A stretch of DNA of 64,000 nucleotides from Pardosa pseudoannulata (Eukaryota > Arthropoda > Arachnida > Araneae > Lycosidae): assembly GCA_032207245.1 (NCBI GenBank), contig CM063500.1:20280024-20344023 (forward strand), read 5' to 3'. Positions 23,900-37,300 of the stretch are shown piece after piece. The number at the start of each line of letters is the position of its first letter. Within the stretch, counting starts at the first letter, position 1. The translations under genes and the position numbers were made by a program. Under the pieces are notes generated by a model that searched no databases, was not told the origin of the DNA, and saw only the letters and a list, made by a program, of their open reading frames with translations.

Positions 23900-25292
23900 A
23901 TCAGTTTAAACCTTTTTGTATTATTTATTGACCCATTGGTTTGGTTAAATGGTTAACGTAATATACATTTTAAGCTATTGTCACAATTTGCTGTCATTTC
24001 ATTGGTTCAATTCAAAAAATTCTCTCTTTTTTTAAAGATCAATTTTCTATTATAATTTTTATATAAGTTTTGACTATTTTACAATTTATGTCAAAAACTT
24101 TTTCATTTTCAATTCTGATGATATATTGATGATAATTTTACTCTTCATAATTGTTCTCACTTCTAAACCAGTTTTTAAACATTGAGCAGTCCACACTCTC
24201 TAGGTAGATTACTATAATGTATTTAAATTGATTCAAAGTATTTCTGATATTTTATAGTTTCAAAATAAAGCTCCTTAATTTTGTTCAGTTGTTTGACGTG
24301 AGAAATATCTAGATTAATTATGTCAATGTTCAATTTCATTGACTGATAATGTTAACAAACTGTAAATAGAAGTGCATACTTTCATTAAAAATTCATGATT
24401 ACGAAGTTGAGTCGATTAATAATGTAAAGATTTTAAGCAAGTGTAGCTTTTTGAGGAAAAAAAATATTTGTTGATGTCGAGGAAAAAAGATCACCTGTAT
24501 GTGGTTATATCTTTCCAAGTTGGTATATATGATATTTTAAATATCCATCTGGTTACTATAATAATTTTTCAGAGTTTGAGAATAGAAAAAGAATCCTTAA
24601 TATCTACCCTCAGATTCACATTTTTATGGTAAATTAATTTTTAAACAGTTTTAATTATTTAATTGATTTCGCTGCTTTTGTACCTGTAATTAAGGAGCAA
24701 CAATATTTTCAAAAAGATAATCTTCTATGGTGAAAGACAAAGAAATGGGTACAATATATTTCGCATGAAGTCAAGATCAAAGGAATTCTATCTGATTATT
24801 TTACATATCGTGTTTGTTGATATCCCTCTTAAATTAAAAACCATTGAGTAAAAATGTTGACTGATGGTAGATATTCGGATAAGAAAATGGCTCACAGTAA
24901 TTGCAATTTTTAATAAATATTACTATTTAAGAGTATAAAGTTGCTTAAAAATGTAGTTGTTTACAACTTTGGGCGAGAAAACCATTCTTTCTCATAAAAT
25001 TTCAATTATTAATTTTATTGAAATGGGTATTTCTCACGGTTATGAATGTAACTTACAGGTTAACCATCACATCAGTCGTTCGTTTTCAAACGCATAGTTC
25101 TTTTTGCATTGTAAAGAGTAGATAATTTTGTATGCTTTTAACTTATTTTGCAAGTTTCATACTTCATAATTATGTGTAATGCCGAATGTTTACTTTTTAA
25201 CTAGTCAAATGATTTGTTTTTCTTCACCGGCTAAATACCGGAAACTTTGAGGTTTCTTATAGACAGCCCCCGTAATTGTATTCTGCTGCAAG
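23900..25292 (+). promoter_or_regulatory. Fmr1 upstream region and presumed 5' UTR
   Basis: Mostly AT-rich. The last 110 bases before ATG 25293 gain CpG (CACCGGCTAAATACCGGAAAC, then GACAGCCCCCGTAATTG). CCGGAAA is an ETS-like core inside the inverted pair CCGGctaaataCCGG. There is no clear TATA box at a convincing distance. The transcription start cannot be fixed. Confidence 0.45.
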
Positions 25293-25343
25293 ATGGAGGA
25301 CCTCGCTGTGGAAGTGTGCGGCGAGAATGGCGCTTATTATAAG
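25293..25343 (+). CDS. Fmr1: Fmr1 exon 1 (start, Tudor 1)
   Basis: 17 codons from ATG to the donor AAG|GTTTGT. ATG 25293 is chosen because the sequence from there matches the conserved FMRP N-terminus residue by residue. Confidence 0.96.
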
Positions 25344-28300
25344 GTTTGTTCAAACACTGTATTTATGTAATTGAATATATTTTAATGAATGATTTTAGTT
25401 GAAAGACAATGTGTTTTAAGCTTCGCCGAAGTAATTATGTTCTTATCTTGTCACGTCTATAAGTTATGTTGCAGTTTTGCCGTTATGTACGCCTCGTGTA
25501 TTGTTCCACAAATGTCAGTTTCATCCGAGAAGTTAAATCTAATGAATATACAATGTATCATTGTTTTTTCCGAAAGACGATCATCTTGAAACTTAATTCT
25601 ATGTGTATATTTAAATGATTTAGTTCAAAGTAATTTCCTTTTTCGAAACCGGCGTTTTTTGTGCAATGTAATTTTGAGCGCGATAATTTAGTTTCGAATC
25701 TGAGTTTCGCTATTTAAATGTTATAATGCAAGAATTTTATGATAAAATGCAAAAGTATCGCTCATTTAAAAATTCCCTTAACGTTATGAATCATGATATT
25801 TCCAAAAATTAGTTTAGCAAAGTATTTCAACTTATTAAAAAATAATTTTTTTCCCACATTCATTTTGTTTCCTTCTGCTGTTTTAATTGAAATTGCATAA
25901 TTTTGCATCGCTTCGTATTTTTCAGTAATATTTGCAAGTTATTCTATTTCTGTTTACATTTATTTGAAAGCTTTCCATGATACTCAAGGATCTGTCATAC
26001 TATGTTCCTATTAGTATAGATTGTTATTGGGTGCTTTGTAGAATTTTTTAATTTTGTGGTATTTGAGATGCTTTATTTTCATATCTGCTGATGATTTTAT
26101 ATTTAGGATAACTGAGAACAATTTATATTTACCTTATGTTTTGTGTTTATGTAGTAAATTTAAATAAGTGTTGTACTATTGCATAACTTAATATTAGAAA
26201 TTATGTATTAGAAAGACTGATAATAATGTTATACTTTATTCACAATTTTAATTAATGGAAATGTGTGCTCAGTATTAATCTCATTTTTTTATACATCATT
26301 AAAATGATCTAAACATCTAGTTATGTATATAGTTATAAATATTCTAACTAAATAATTGTTTCATGTATGAACCATGGCATTTAAAATATTGGAACTTGCG
26401 TTTTCATCTTTTAAAAATCGTCATCTGTGGTACTATTTCTAAAAAAATTTTTATTATGTTTGCCGTTTAATGTGTTTTTAGTAAGATTAGCTTCGAGTAT
26501 TCTATTCCCATAGTATTGTATTTCAAGTCAATTAAGTAAAAATGAACAGTAAATAAGAAATTTTGTACTGTATGTTTTCTAGTTTGTAAAAAAAAATCCC
26601 TCAGTTTTAAAAATCTTTGTAAAAATTTGCTTTTTTACGTAATTGATACTGGAGTAATTTAGCAACTGCAAAATTAAATTTTTCAAGAAATTTAGTAGTA
26701 AAAGTGAGTTAAAAGAAATATCTTTTAAAACCCCCTCATTATTAGGACGGAATGATATTGGAAATTTAACATAGCGCTATATACACAAATTATTACTTAT
26801 ATATTGCAATACTACTCTACACTAGGAATATATTGCTAAGGTATTAACGTCAAAGAATATTACTAAGATCAGATATTAGTAATTTTTGAAGACCAACAGT
26901 ATCCAGTTATTCATCCCAAGTTCGTAATATTACCGGAAAGATGAGCAAGCTATCAAGTTACATCAACACATGCACTGTCACTAGCTGTTGTAATCAAGTT
27001 ACCCAAAACTATATGCACACTGGATATTGTGATCAAGTAGTGAATATCATTATCTTTGAAATATTCCAATAGATTCAAGCCAGTAAGATGTGAAGAAAGC
27101 GAATATTAATAAATCTCCATTTTTTATCTAACTGTACTGTATGAATGTATTTGAATACATTCCATAGATCTTGATGGTGACATGATAATCTTCTCAAACA
27201 CAGAGTTTTTGGCTTGTCTTTGTATCAAGTACATGAGTAAATATGCAAAGAGGACATTAAGCAAATGCAATAATTGGGAAAATGTCCTTTTCTATTTTTA
27301 TATGCGAAATATTCAGGATTTATTTTGTCAATCCATGATATTTCGTGTGAATAAAAAAATAGTATTGATGACTGGGGATATATTGACAGAATAGAATTTT
27401 AAATATTGCTATTGTGATTCTTGAAAAAGTATCAATATTTGACAATATGACCAATCCAGCCTGACCCATTATATAACTTTTCAAACAATTCTATTAATAT
27501 GTTTGTAACAGGTTTATTAAATGAGATTTTTAAGGTATGTTATAAGAAAATAAGATTTTCATTCTAAATACTGTTGAAGAAATTTGTTTGTCATTGTGAA
27601 ACAAATAGGGTACTGTTATTCATTTTAACGTTACATAAGTTTAAATTCCATTATGGTACTGGCATAAATGTTTTTAGCCATTTGTAAATTTCTTTTAACA
27701 GTACAGCCTGATTTAATTTGCCCTCATGCAACAGAATGTTCACCATAGTAATTATAATCAACTACATAGAACATGCTATATGTTTTAAAGCATTTGCTGG
27801 TTGAATGATTATCATCAAATTATTGGTAAAGTTATGCAATCAATCAGGCTTTAAATCTTATAAAATTAAAACAGCAAATTTTTAATATGTAATATCTTTA
27901 TTATTGTAGTAGACTAAAGTATTAATTAAAATTGTCAAATAAAAGCTATAATGTATCGAAATCATATAGTTATATTGTATCGAAAAAATGTGATAGTGTT
28001 TATTAATGTTTTATTAATTTGTATACTTATATTAATTATAAATTTATTAGAATATCTTTGTTTCATAACAGGTTACTTGAGAATACTTCATAGCTTTTAT
28101 GCAACTTATTTTGAAAGTTATCTAGTGTGTTTGATGTTCTTTAGTTAGTATAAACTACTTTATAGGTTCTTTGTATGTCATCAAACTCCTTGAGTTTAGT
28201 TGTATAATATAAGCTAATATATCAATTCATGATCAAGTCGTGGTATCAGTCAGTCAGAATTTCCGAATTGCATGGAATTTACTAAAGATTATGCGTATGC

Positions 28301-31300
28301 TGTACTGTACAGCTGTACGTAGCACATGATATAATTGTCCATGAAATGTCTCTCTTTAAAAATCTTGATTACTTTCACTTCTGGATTCTTCAAAGATTAA
28401 TAACTTTTTGAAGCTTTCAGTGAAGTATAAAAAGAAAATCTATAAAGCTGTGGTAATAAATTTTATACTTATGTTATTTAGTAGAATATCCTTGTATTTA
28501 TGCTTTTTCATTTGTAAGCATTTAAAATCAGCTGCTTTTTTAAGTGTGTATAATAGCAATTTATCTGTAGATTATAAGCTTTATAGATTTGATGTATAAT
28601 AGTATAGTTCCTATTCTTAAATTAAAAGCTTTGATGTACTTTGTATTTTATTATTAGTTAGTTGTCTTTGATTATCTAAAATATGTTTTGCATTTTGTAT
28701 GTTTTTCTTATGCTTGATCGTTAATTAGTCTACCATTGATACAATAATCTAATATCTAATTTAGTTATGCTAATATATAAACCGTTGAGTATGTTTATCA
28801 AAGTTTTGTGCTAATTTCAATTTGTATATATAAAAAATAAAATAAAATATAGAAATTAACTTTTTGATCATTTCACACTGTTATTTGAAAAGATAGTAAT
28901 TTAATGAGAAATTTACAATAAAGTCTAATGATTATCTAATATATGCATATTTCATTTTCTATCATCAGAATCGAGAAAGCATCTGTTTCAAATGATAGCT
29001 AGATCATCTAAAGAAAAAAGTTAAAATTATCCCAAACCAATTTTTAGAGCTTTTCAGTTAAAAAAATTTTTAATGATATTAATAAGAAAAATAAAAATAT
29101 TGAATTCAGTAAACTAAAGTTTTGTAAATTTATGGTCTAAATTAATTTAAATTATAGTTAATTTAAGATTTATTTGTAAAACTTAATTTGATACTTTGAA
29201 TTAAATATTGTTTTAAGTTTGTAAAATGTTAATGATATTAGAAAGGCTAATATTATAAACTTTGTAAATTGACATATTTAATATAAAGAGAGATTTACAA
29301 ATACTATTGAAGTGTAGTTTTAGATACATAATCAGTATTGTTATATTCATATTTCAATAAGTGTTCTTCAAAAATGAGAACAGTTCTTGTAGAAAACTTA
29401 TATTGTATAGTTAAACCTATCCAATGTTTTTGTACAGGAATTTTCTGACTAGGTAGATTTAGAAGTATTGAGAAATTGTTCCTTTTTGCTTATATACTAT
29501 TTGCCCCTCCTTTTATTTTATTAAAAAGTTGCATAGCTCATATTTTAGTGGTATTGTTTGTTTTATCCTTAAAAAATCCCTTTGAAACTGATTTTAACTT
29601 AAGTATTAATAACTTAAGCAACTTAAGTAAACTGCTTTTATATATGATTAAATTAAATTTGATATTTTATTTGAGATCTTAATTTTAAGTAATAGATTTT
29701 TTTTTTCTTTTAACAGAATTACAGGGTTCTTCATATACCTAGGTTTACGACAGTAGGTCTATTTTGACTGCTGTGTAAGAAACTGCTTATTTTAATGTGT
29801 TGTCATCAAATGTTTTGAAGATTATATATATATTCTAAACTGTTATAACTATAATTTTTAAAGAATATAGTAATTTCTGCTTTCTAAATGCTTATACTAA
29901 AGAACTTTGAAAAATCTTGTTTCAATTCTTCTATATTTTATAAAAACAGACAATAAAAATTACTAATGCATACTTAAAAGTTATGCAGGAAACTAATTTT
30001 TGAGAACTTATAAATCCAAATCTTTTAGTATAATTTTTGCTTTAAAAAGAATTAAGTGAGTTAAATAAATTGTTCTTCCATGCAGCAGTTTGCATACAAG
30101 CTTGTCTTTCTTATCTATGTACAGTACCCACATATAGCTTTACTACAGTTGTTATAAGTAGTGATAGTTTTGTTACTTTTATTAAATGTAGAATAATGGT
30201 GTTTTTGCTGAGTATTTCCTTGCCATTTGATCTAATGCATCTATCCACATTTCACGGACTTGTATAAGGTTTAGAATATCAATGCAATATGGAGCAATTG
30301 CAATATGGAGTTTTCTTTTTATCTTAATCTTCTCTTTAATTGATGAATGTAAAGTGCTCAGCTAAATTATATATTTATTTTTTTTTAATCTTATTGTTAT
30401 GTCAGAGTTATATTTTTCATTTCATCACCAGTGAAGTAAAAATTCATTTTGCATTCTTTTAAAACTACTACTAACTTCTTTCCTATGATTTATTGTGCCA
30501 ATACTGTTTTTAAACATAAGTTTCAAAGATGTTTAGAAACTATCTACAGTTATATTTCTACCTATATTTGGATAAGCCTCACCTAAACAATATACATTTT
30601 TCCTACTGTTTAAATCATTGGTCCTCATTTTATTTTTTCATTAGCTGAGAAATCCATTTAACAAGTTTTTTTTTTTCGACATAGTGCGAGAGACAAAGTT
30701 TGTGGTGAAAGCTATGAACAGGCATTTATAATAAAATTATTTGTTCCAAAACACATTGCTAGCAAATGTCAACTTATCCAAACTTAACCCTGTTCTCTTT
30801 TCCATTCTTTCATCATCTGTCAGTCAGGTGTAAATATAAAAGGTTAACTGAACTGAGAGTGAAAACCTGATTAAGAAGCATTGATATTTCAGTTTTTCAA
30901 GATGGTTAAATGACCCATGGCATTAATTCAATGTATACTCCCTTCGTAGTGCTAAAACAGGTAATTTTAATAAGAGTTTTACAAGTATACTCGTTATTAC
31001 AAGTTATCTAAATTTTGCACATCAATTTAGGAAAAGTCAGGAAAGAAAAATATACCTGCAAAAAAATTTAGAAGGGTTGTTGAAGAAAATACTACTTCTT
31101 GGATTTCTATGAAAATAAAGTTTTTTTTTTTTCCTGAATACAAATTTAATTGTTTTGTTTGAAGAGCTTGCCTTTTCCCTTAGTTTTTGCATCAATAGTT
31201 TTATAATTATTGAATGCATAAACTACTTTGTATGGTGGTCTGGTTCAACATACTTAAAGAAAATGCTAAATAATTTGAGTTAACTATTTCTATTAATAAA

Positions 31301-33159
31301 AATAGAAATATGTATCCCAGCCATCACAAGTAGTGGAGATCTTTTAGTAGTGCAGGTTGGGTTTGAATCATAATGCTGGTATGGTTGTTCATAGACATTT
31401 TGAATTAGTTTTAAGTAGTAAGGCCCTAGTCCCAGACTGTATACCAGGGCTTGAAGTCCAGCTCTTTGTGTGGATAGACACTGCACAAGGTGGTCACAAA
31501 ATTGGAAAATCAGGGAATTTGAAGATGATGAGAAATATATGGGGAATTCTTAATAAATCCTGTGTGTTTGCAATCTGATAATAAAAAATTGACATCACAC
31601 ATAATCAATTTTCTCTGTTCAATGCATATCAAAGAGTTAAGGAATTTGCACTATTTTGTGATTTGGATGAAAAGTAAATTTGTTTTTGTTTTTGCATTCA
31701 ATTTCTCTCAATTTTATTGAATTAGAACTGAATAGAGAATCGTCAGTGTTATGTAGTAAAATTTTCATTCTTATAGCTGACATTTTTTGTTCGTATAAAA
31801 TATTTTGTTGGCTTTTTTAAATTATAAAATTTTTTGGGTTTAGACTTAACAAAGATGGGTGTAGAGAATATGGAAATTAAGAATAGCAACAGTGTTGGCA
31901 AGTACCTAGAATTATCAGAGAATTAAAAAAATTACTTATTTTATGGCTATCTTGTTGAAGCTCTTTAGACTTTTACTATTATGTATTATATCAAATAGCT
32001 CTCTTAATAATTTCCTTATCTTGTGTTATTGAAAAATTGGTTGCTCTCTTTCAAATGTCTACCGACCCTTTTTAATTTATCAATCATGGTATTAAAAGGT
32101 TGCATGCAGTAGCCCTAAGCAATCAGTATTTTAGATTTGAATAAAGTTTAGAATATCAATGCTGATGTTTTGATACACTTTGGTTCTTTAGATTGGGATC
32201 AATTTTGCTCAGGTGATAAGCTATATGAAGAAATTCCTTTAGAGAAAGTAGGAAAGTTGTAATAAAATCATAGTGTCAATTGACGTGTAATAGTTAACAA
32301 TTGAATTTTTAAAGGAGCTTTGGAGCATAATAATAAAACAAATGTCAAAAGTAACAAAAACAATTTAAAAATAAATGATTAAATTTACTTATTTATTTTT
32401 TTTTAGAATTCTGAGCAATAGGTAGGAGGCTTTAAATGAATGAAAAGATTTCATAATACATTTTAGTAAAAGTAGCTTTTTTTAAATCATAATTTTCTGC
32501 ATTACTTTGAATAAATTCCCTGTGGTTTTAAAAATTCATCACAGTCGAGAGATTGAATCCTAAGAACTTAAGTGTTATTCAACATTTCTCTCTCTCTGAC
32601 TTACAGGGAATCAAAGAATAACAGTTCGTTCTGTACGACTCTTAAATAAATCTCCTACTACTGGATGTTGTTTACTATACTATGTATCTTAAAGCAGCTT
32701 ACTGAAATTTTGTAAGCTACCTTTACAGTGTACTGCAGGAATATATTGAAAAAAGCAAGGGCCATTTTCGATTTTGAGTGGTAGAAATGCTTAGGTGTAC
32801 TGAAGTCATGAAGTTTGTGAGATCATGTAATAGTAGATAAATGTTAAAACTTTATATGCTGTGTTTCTTTAACGTAGATGAAAGTACAGGCAATGCTCAA
32901 GAGAGCATACTTATAATAATAGTTAACAAAAGAAAGAATACTCATTTGTATTTTAAGAAATATTGGCAATTTAAGAAAATTACCTTTAACGTTTTAGAGT
33001 ATAATTTAAGTAATTTATTCTCCCCCCCCCTTCAGTCAAAAATGTTATTTTCTAACACTTGTTTTTGCTTACTTGCTAGCATATAAGTTCGTAAATTTTT
33101 CCAGGTTTATGTTTTACATTTTAAACACTTGAGATAATATAAGCAGAATAATCAAAATT

Positions 33160-33205
<46 letters not shown>

Positions 33206-34302
33206 CTGGGTAATTTATCTTTGTTGAACAAAATAGTAGTGTTAAATATTTTTTTGCATTAATAGAATCTGTTTAATAAGAGTTCAGATCTGGCAACTTC
33301 CCGGGTTTAACTGAGCAACATTGTATTTTTGACCATTTTCATGTTTGTAGGGAAACATACAAAGGGCTTAGTTTTCTAAGGGGAACATTAAACTTTCCAT
33401 TGGCACAATAGATTGAAATTTTTTTTGACTACCAAGTTGGGGTGCTAATCAGACATCAATCAGAATTTTGCAGTCTGCAACAAGAATAAATCCCAACCAC
33501 TATTCTTGATGACATGTTGATAATCAGTAGCATTTCATTGGACAAATAAGAAGCATTGATAGATATTTTAAAAATAAGAAACTTGGATGTCATGTTAGTT
33601 TAAAGATAATTTATTGTAGTGTTTTGGACCTTTTTTGGGATTGTTAGTTTCTGTGTGTTTGAGGAGAGTAGTTGTAGAATACAACTCTCGGATATTTTTT
33701 TAAAACTCATTTGAGGTCTTTTGGTTATAGAAATACAATACTGTTCTCTCTATTATAAAATTTTTTCTAATTGAAACTGTTAGCCTAAAATTATGCTTTG
33801 TAACAATTTGTTAGTATTCATTATAATTTTAATGGTGTAATTATAAAAAGATTATGATTCCTGACCTTTATATAAATTAAGGTTTAACAAAGTTAACTGA
33901 ATCTTATGCATTTAATAATATCTATGTTTCATTGTATTCTTACATAAGGTATGTATTGTTTTTGATTGTACTTTTGTACATCATGATTAATTTTATCTTT
34001 TATTTTAGGCGTATATCACTGATGTTCATGAAGATGAAGTTACTGTAGCCTTTGAAAATGAGTAAGTATACTAGTAGCAGTATCATGAATTTTCTTTTAG
34101 TTTTATTTTATGCTTTTTGAGATTTTCTATTCTTTTTAATATATTTTATTCTGAAACAGTTGGCAGCCAGAAAGCAAGTTTCCATATCATCGTGTACGGT
34201 TACCACCAGCAGCGCCTAAAGATGACAAACCCATTAGCATGACAGAAGGACAAGAAGTTGAGGTGTATATTGTATATTTTTTCAATGTATATTTTTTCTT
34301 AA

Positions 34303-34345
<43 letters not shown>

Positions 34346-37300
34346 TATATATATACACAGGTATATATATACCTTATATGTATATGTGTGTATATATATA
34401 TACACACACACACACATATTAAGTTTAGCTTCTTTTTATTAGTATTTTGGCATTTTTTTATCTGTATAAATGAGTGCTCGATTTGTGCCTATCCTTACAT
34501 AACTCATAAACTACTGACTGTATTGAGGTGCAGGTTTTCATAATTCATTTGTAATAAGTTTTTAAATCAACTATCTTTTTTAAATTTTAGTTTTTATTAT
34601 AAATTGATAGTTTTTTTATGTTGGCAATTTTTTTATTATACAAATAAAACTAGTTATATGATGCTCAGTCTGTAATTTATATAACTGTAATAATAGCTTT
34701 GTTTGAGTGTATATCTTTAAAAAACTATTAAATTGATTCAGATGTGGGTTTTTTAATTCCTTCGTAATAGTTCTGGGATGAATTTAGGCTGTTCTTTTTT
34801 TAAAATTTGGATGAGTGTTTGTGTTAGTATTTCTGTAGATTTTCTCATTTTTTTTCACACGTCTTCCACTCTAAGTATAAAGGGAGGGAAAGTTCAGTTG
34901 AAATCTATGTGGGGTTTTGTTAAAGCTCAGATAATTTCCTTTCAGTTAAATGTAGTCAGAAATTTTTGATCTATCACTGAATTTTTTTTTTTTAAGTATC
35001 TCTATAATAATTAGCTTCTGATATTAGAAGCAAAATTTAGTGCCAGAGTCATTTCTGCTGATTACATATCAATGCATATCTGAAATCTAAGTTATTATGG
35101 AACTGCACAAAATAAAAGAAATACTACAGCATGAGATGTTAGTGATCAGCTATCATTTTAAATATCATAGGATGCTGATTATGAAAAAAGAAACTTTGTG
35201 AGAAAATATTTTATTGGTATTGAATGTAAAATAAGTACTGTAAAATGAAGTTTTATATTAGATAAAGCAATTTGTCATGTACCTGCTGAAAAAGTAAATG
35301 TTTGTGCACTATTCAAAAAATTAAATGTTGATCCAACTGAAAAATTTATAAATAGTAGAATTTACTTGAAAACTCTAAATTGTTTTTTAAGATTGCCTGC
35401 TACTTCCTCTCAAACAGTAAACATGTTCTAAGAAAAAAATTCTACGAGCCTTTTTTAAAGCAGTATAGCATCTAAAAGGCGATGCTATGCATTAATGGGT
35501 TAATACATTATTTATCTCATAGCTTACAAAAGTGTTTCTAAAGGATATGTTGTTATAAAGTAGTTTGTTGTTTATTTTGATAAATGTAATAAAATTTTTT
35601 TGGGGAATAAATTATTTAAAATATTTACAAAATTTTGATAATTTATGATAGTATTTTCAGTGATATATGGAATGGAATGTAAAAACTAGTTTTTTAATAA
35701 TTATAGTCTATAGTGTAGTCTCATTTATTCAGGTTAATGGCAAGCCATGAAGTGGTAGTATTAAAAAAGTTTAATTATAATTTTATAGATATATGCAATT
35801 TGTTATTAAATGTGAGATGTCTTTTAAGGCAGTTTTTATTTTATATCCCTAGTAGGGGTATTATTAGGTGATATGCAATGGCTAAATTTGTTTCTATTGT
35901 GCATATTTTAGTACGATACTACTGCCTTTATTTTTAAATGCATATTGTTTAAAAAATTTGTTATTCATGCAAAATTTGTCCTATAAATTTATTTTTACTA
36001 TCAAGATATTTTCCTTTAATAAAACTGAAGTTTAAGTTTTAATTTATTAAAGTATATTAATATTGGCTATATTTATTCTATACTTCACTCAAAAGCAATT
36101 TTAATGACTAAATTATTAATAAAAAATTTCAATAGTTTTTAAAGTTATATTACTATTTTATCATACATATAACTAAAAAAATTGTAAATAAGTATTTTTT
36201 TCTGAGAAAGTTATGTGGTTCAAAATTTCTTCAGAAGTTGAAATCAAACATCTTTCAAGAAATAAATATTGAAAGATTGAACTGTTAAAATAAATGTAGA
36301 ATGCACCGAAAGTTCAGGCTTTTTATCCTTCTGAGTTATTAAACATTTAGGAGACAGTTTTATTTTACAGATTTAAATGGGCAAAAATTTAATGCTATTT
36401 AACTTCAGAGTAGATGAAAAAAAATATTCCTTATGAAATATATATTTGTAAAAAATAAATGTAGGTCAAGTTATAGCACATTTATCATAAAAAAATGTGT
36501 TAAGATGTTATGCATATAGATTTAAACTATTTTAGTCTTGGCCATAACTCTAAATACCCATTAAATCCCTCTATTCAGACCTCTATTGATTTTTCACTTG
36601 ACCAATAAGAGATTAAACTTGAAGTAGGAAAGATCCTTAGATGAAGATTGTGCATTATAGTTTAAAGATGGAATTCATTGAAGAATGGTAATCTCTACAG
36701 TAGAAGTATAGATGGAAAAAAGAGCTTCAGTGGAAAGTATTTTTTTAAAAGGGCTTATTTAATTTTAAAGTAAATAGCATTTTACTAATAAAGAAGGAAA
36801 AGATTTAGTAAAGATACTCATAATGTAAATCTTTGTACAGTTGTCTAGAGATTCTTTTAATAAGATTTGAAAGATTTTTTCTTTTGAACTTATTAACTTT
36901 TTTGAAATCTTGTAAAATGAAGGTAGGAATAAGCTTTTTATTTCTATCTTCTGTTTTAAAATATATTGAAATTTTTGTTTTTATTATTTCTTTATTGGTG
37001 ATTAATTTTTTTAGTTTTTAAAAGTAATACTGGAAAAATAAACATTGTGATTGAAATACAAATCGGCTTAGATTTTGCTGAAGTTCTCATATGATGTAAG
37101 TTTAGAAATGAAACCATCGAACAGGCAAAAATGTGTATACAAATAGTGTATCTTATACTGTAAAATAAAAATTATTTTGCAACTGTAATCTAATTATCAC
37201 ATCTAGTTTGATTTAAAAACTGAAAACCTGTTCCTTGTTTCAGAATATTTAAATAGATAATTTATATACATTTATTCAGTAGTTTAAACAAGCTAGTATT

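Larger units (their letters stand above)
14050..23900. other. CpG-richer island of decayed repeats
   Basis: From about 14.05 kb the sequence changes from AT-rich, CpG-poor DNA to DNA with clearly more G+C and many CG dinucleotides. It changes back near 23.9 kb. Inside are a dead Gypsy pol fragment, an internally deleted Gypsy-type element, short frames of unknown origin (14881-15114 and 15402-15680, both on the minus strand) and local duplications. It reads as a nested repeat cluster between two host genes rather than a gene region. Limits are approximate because composition was judged by eye. Confidence 0.65.

Noticed and set aside
29700..29745. Cryptic exon after TTTTCTTTTAACAG in Fmr1 intron 1
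   Set aside because: The acceptor looks good, but the short sequence after it has no counterpart in the conserved Tudor domain and would break the match that exon 1 plus exon 2 gives.
31350..31375. B-box-like GGGTTTGAATCA suggesting a tRNA or SINE
   Set aside because: No A box at the right distance and no cloverleaf could be folded by eye; it may be chance.
34187..34543. Overlapping open frames on both strands near Fmr1 exon 3
   Set aside because: They are translations of the compound microsatellite plus exon 3 read out of frame.
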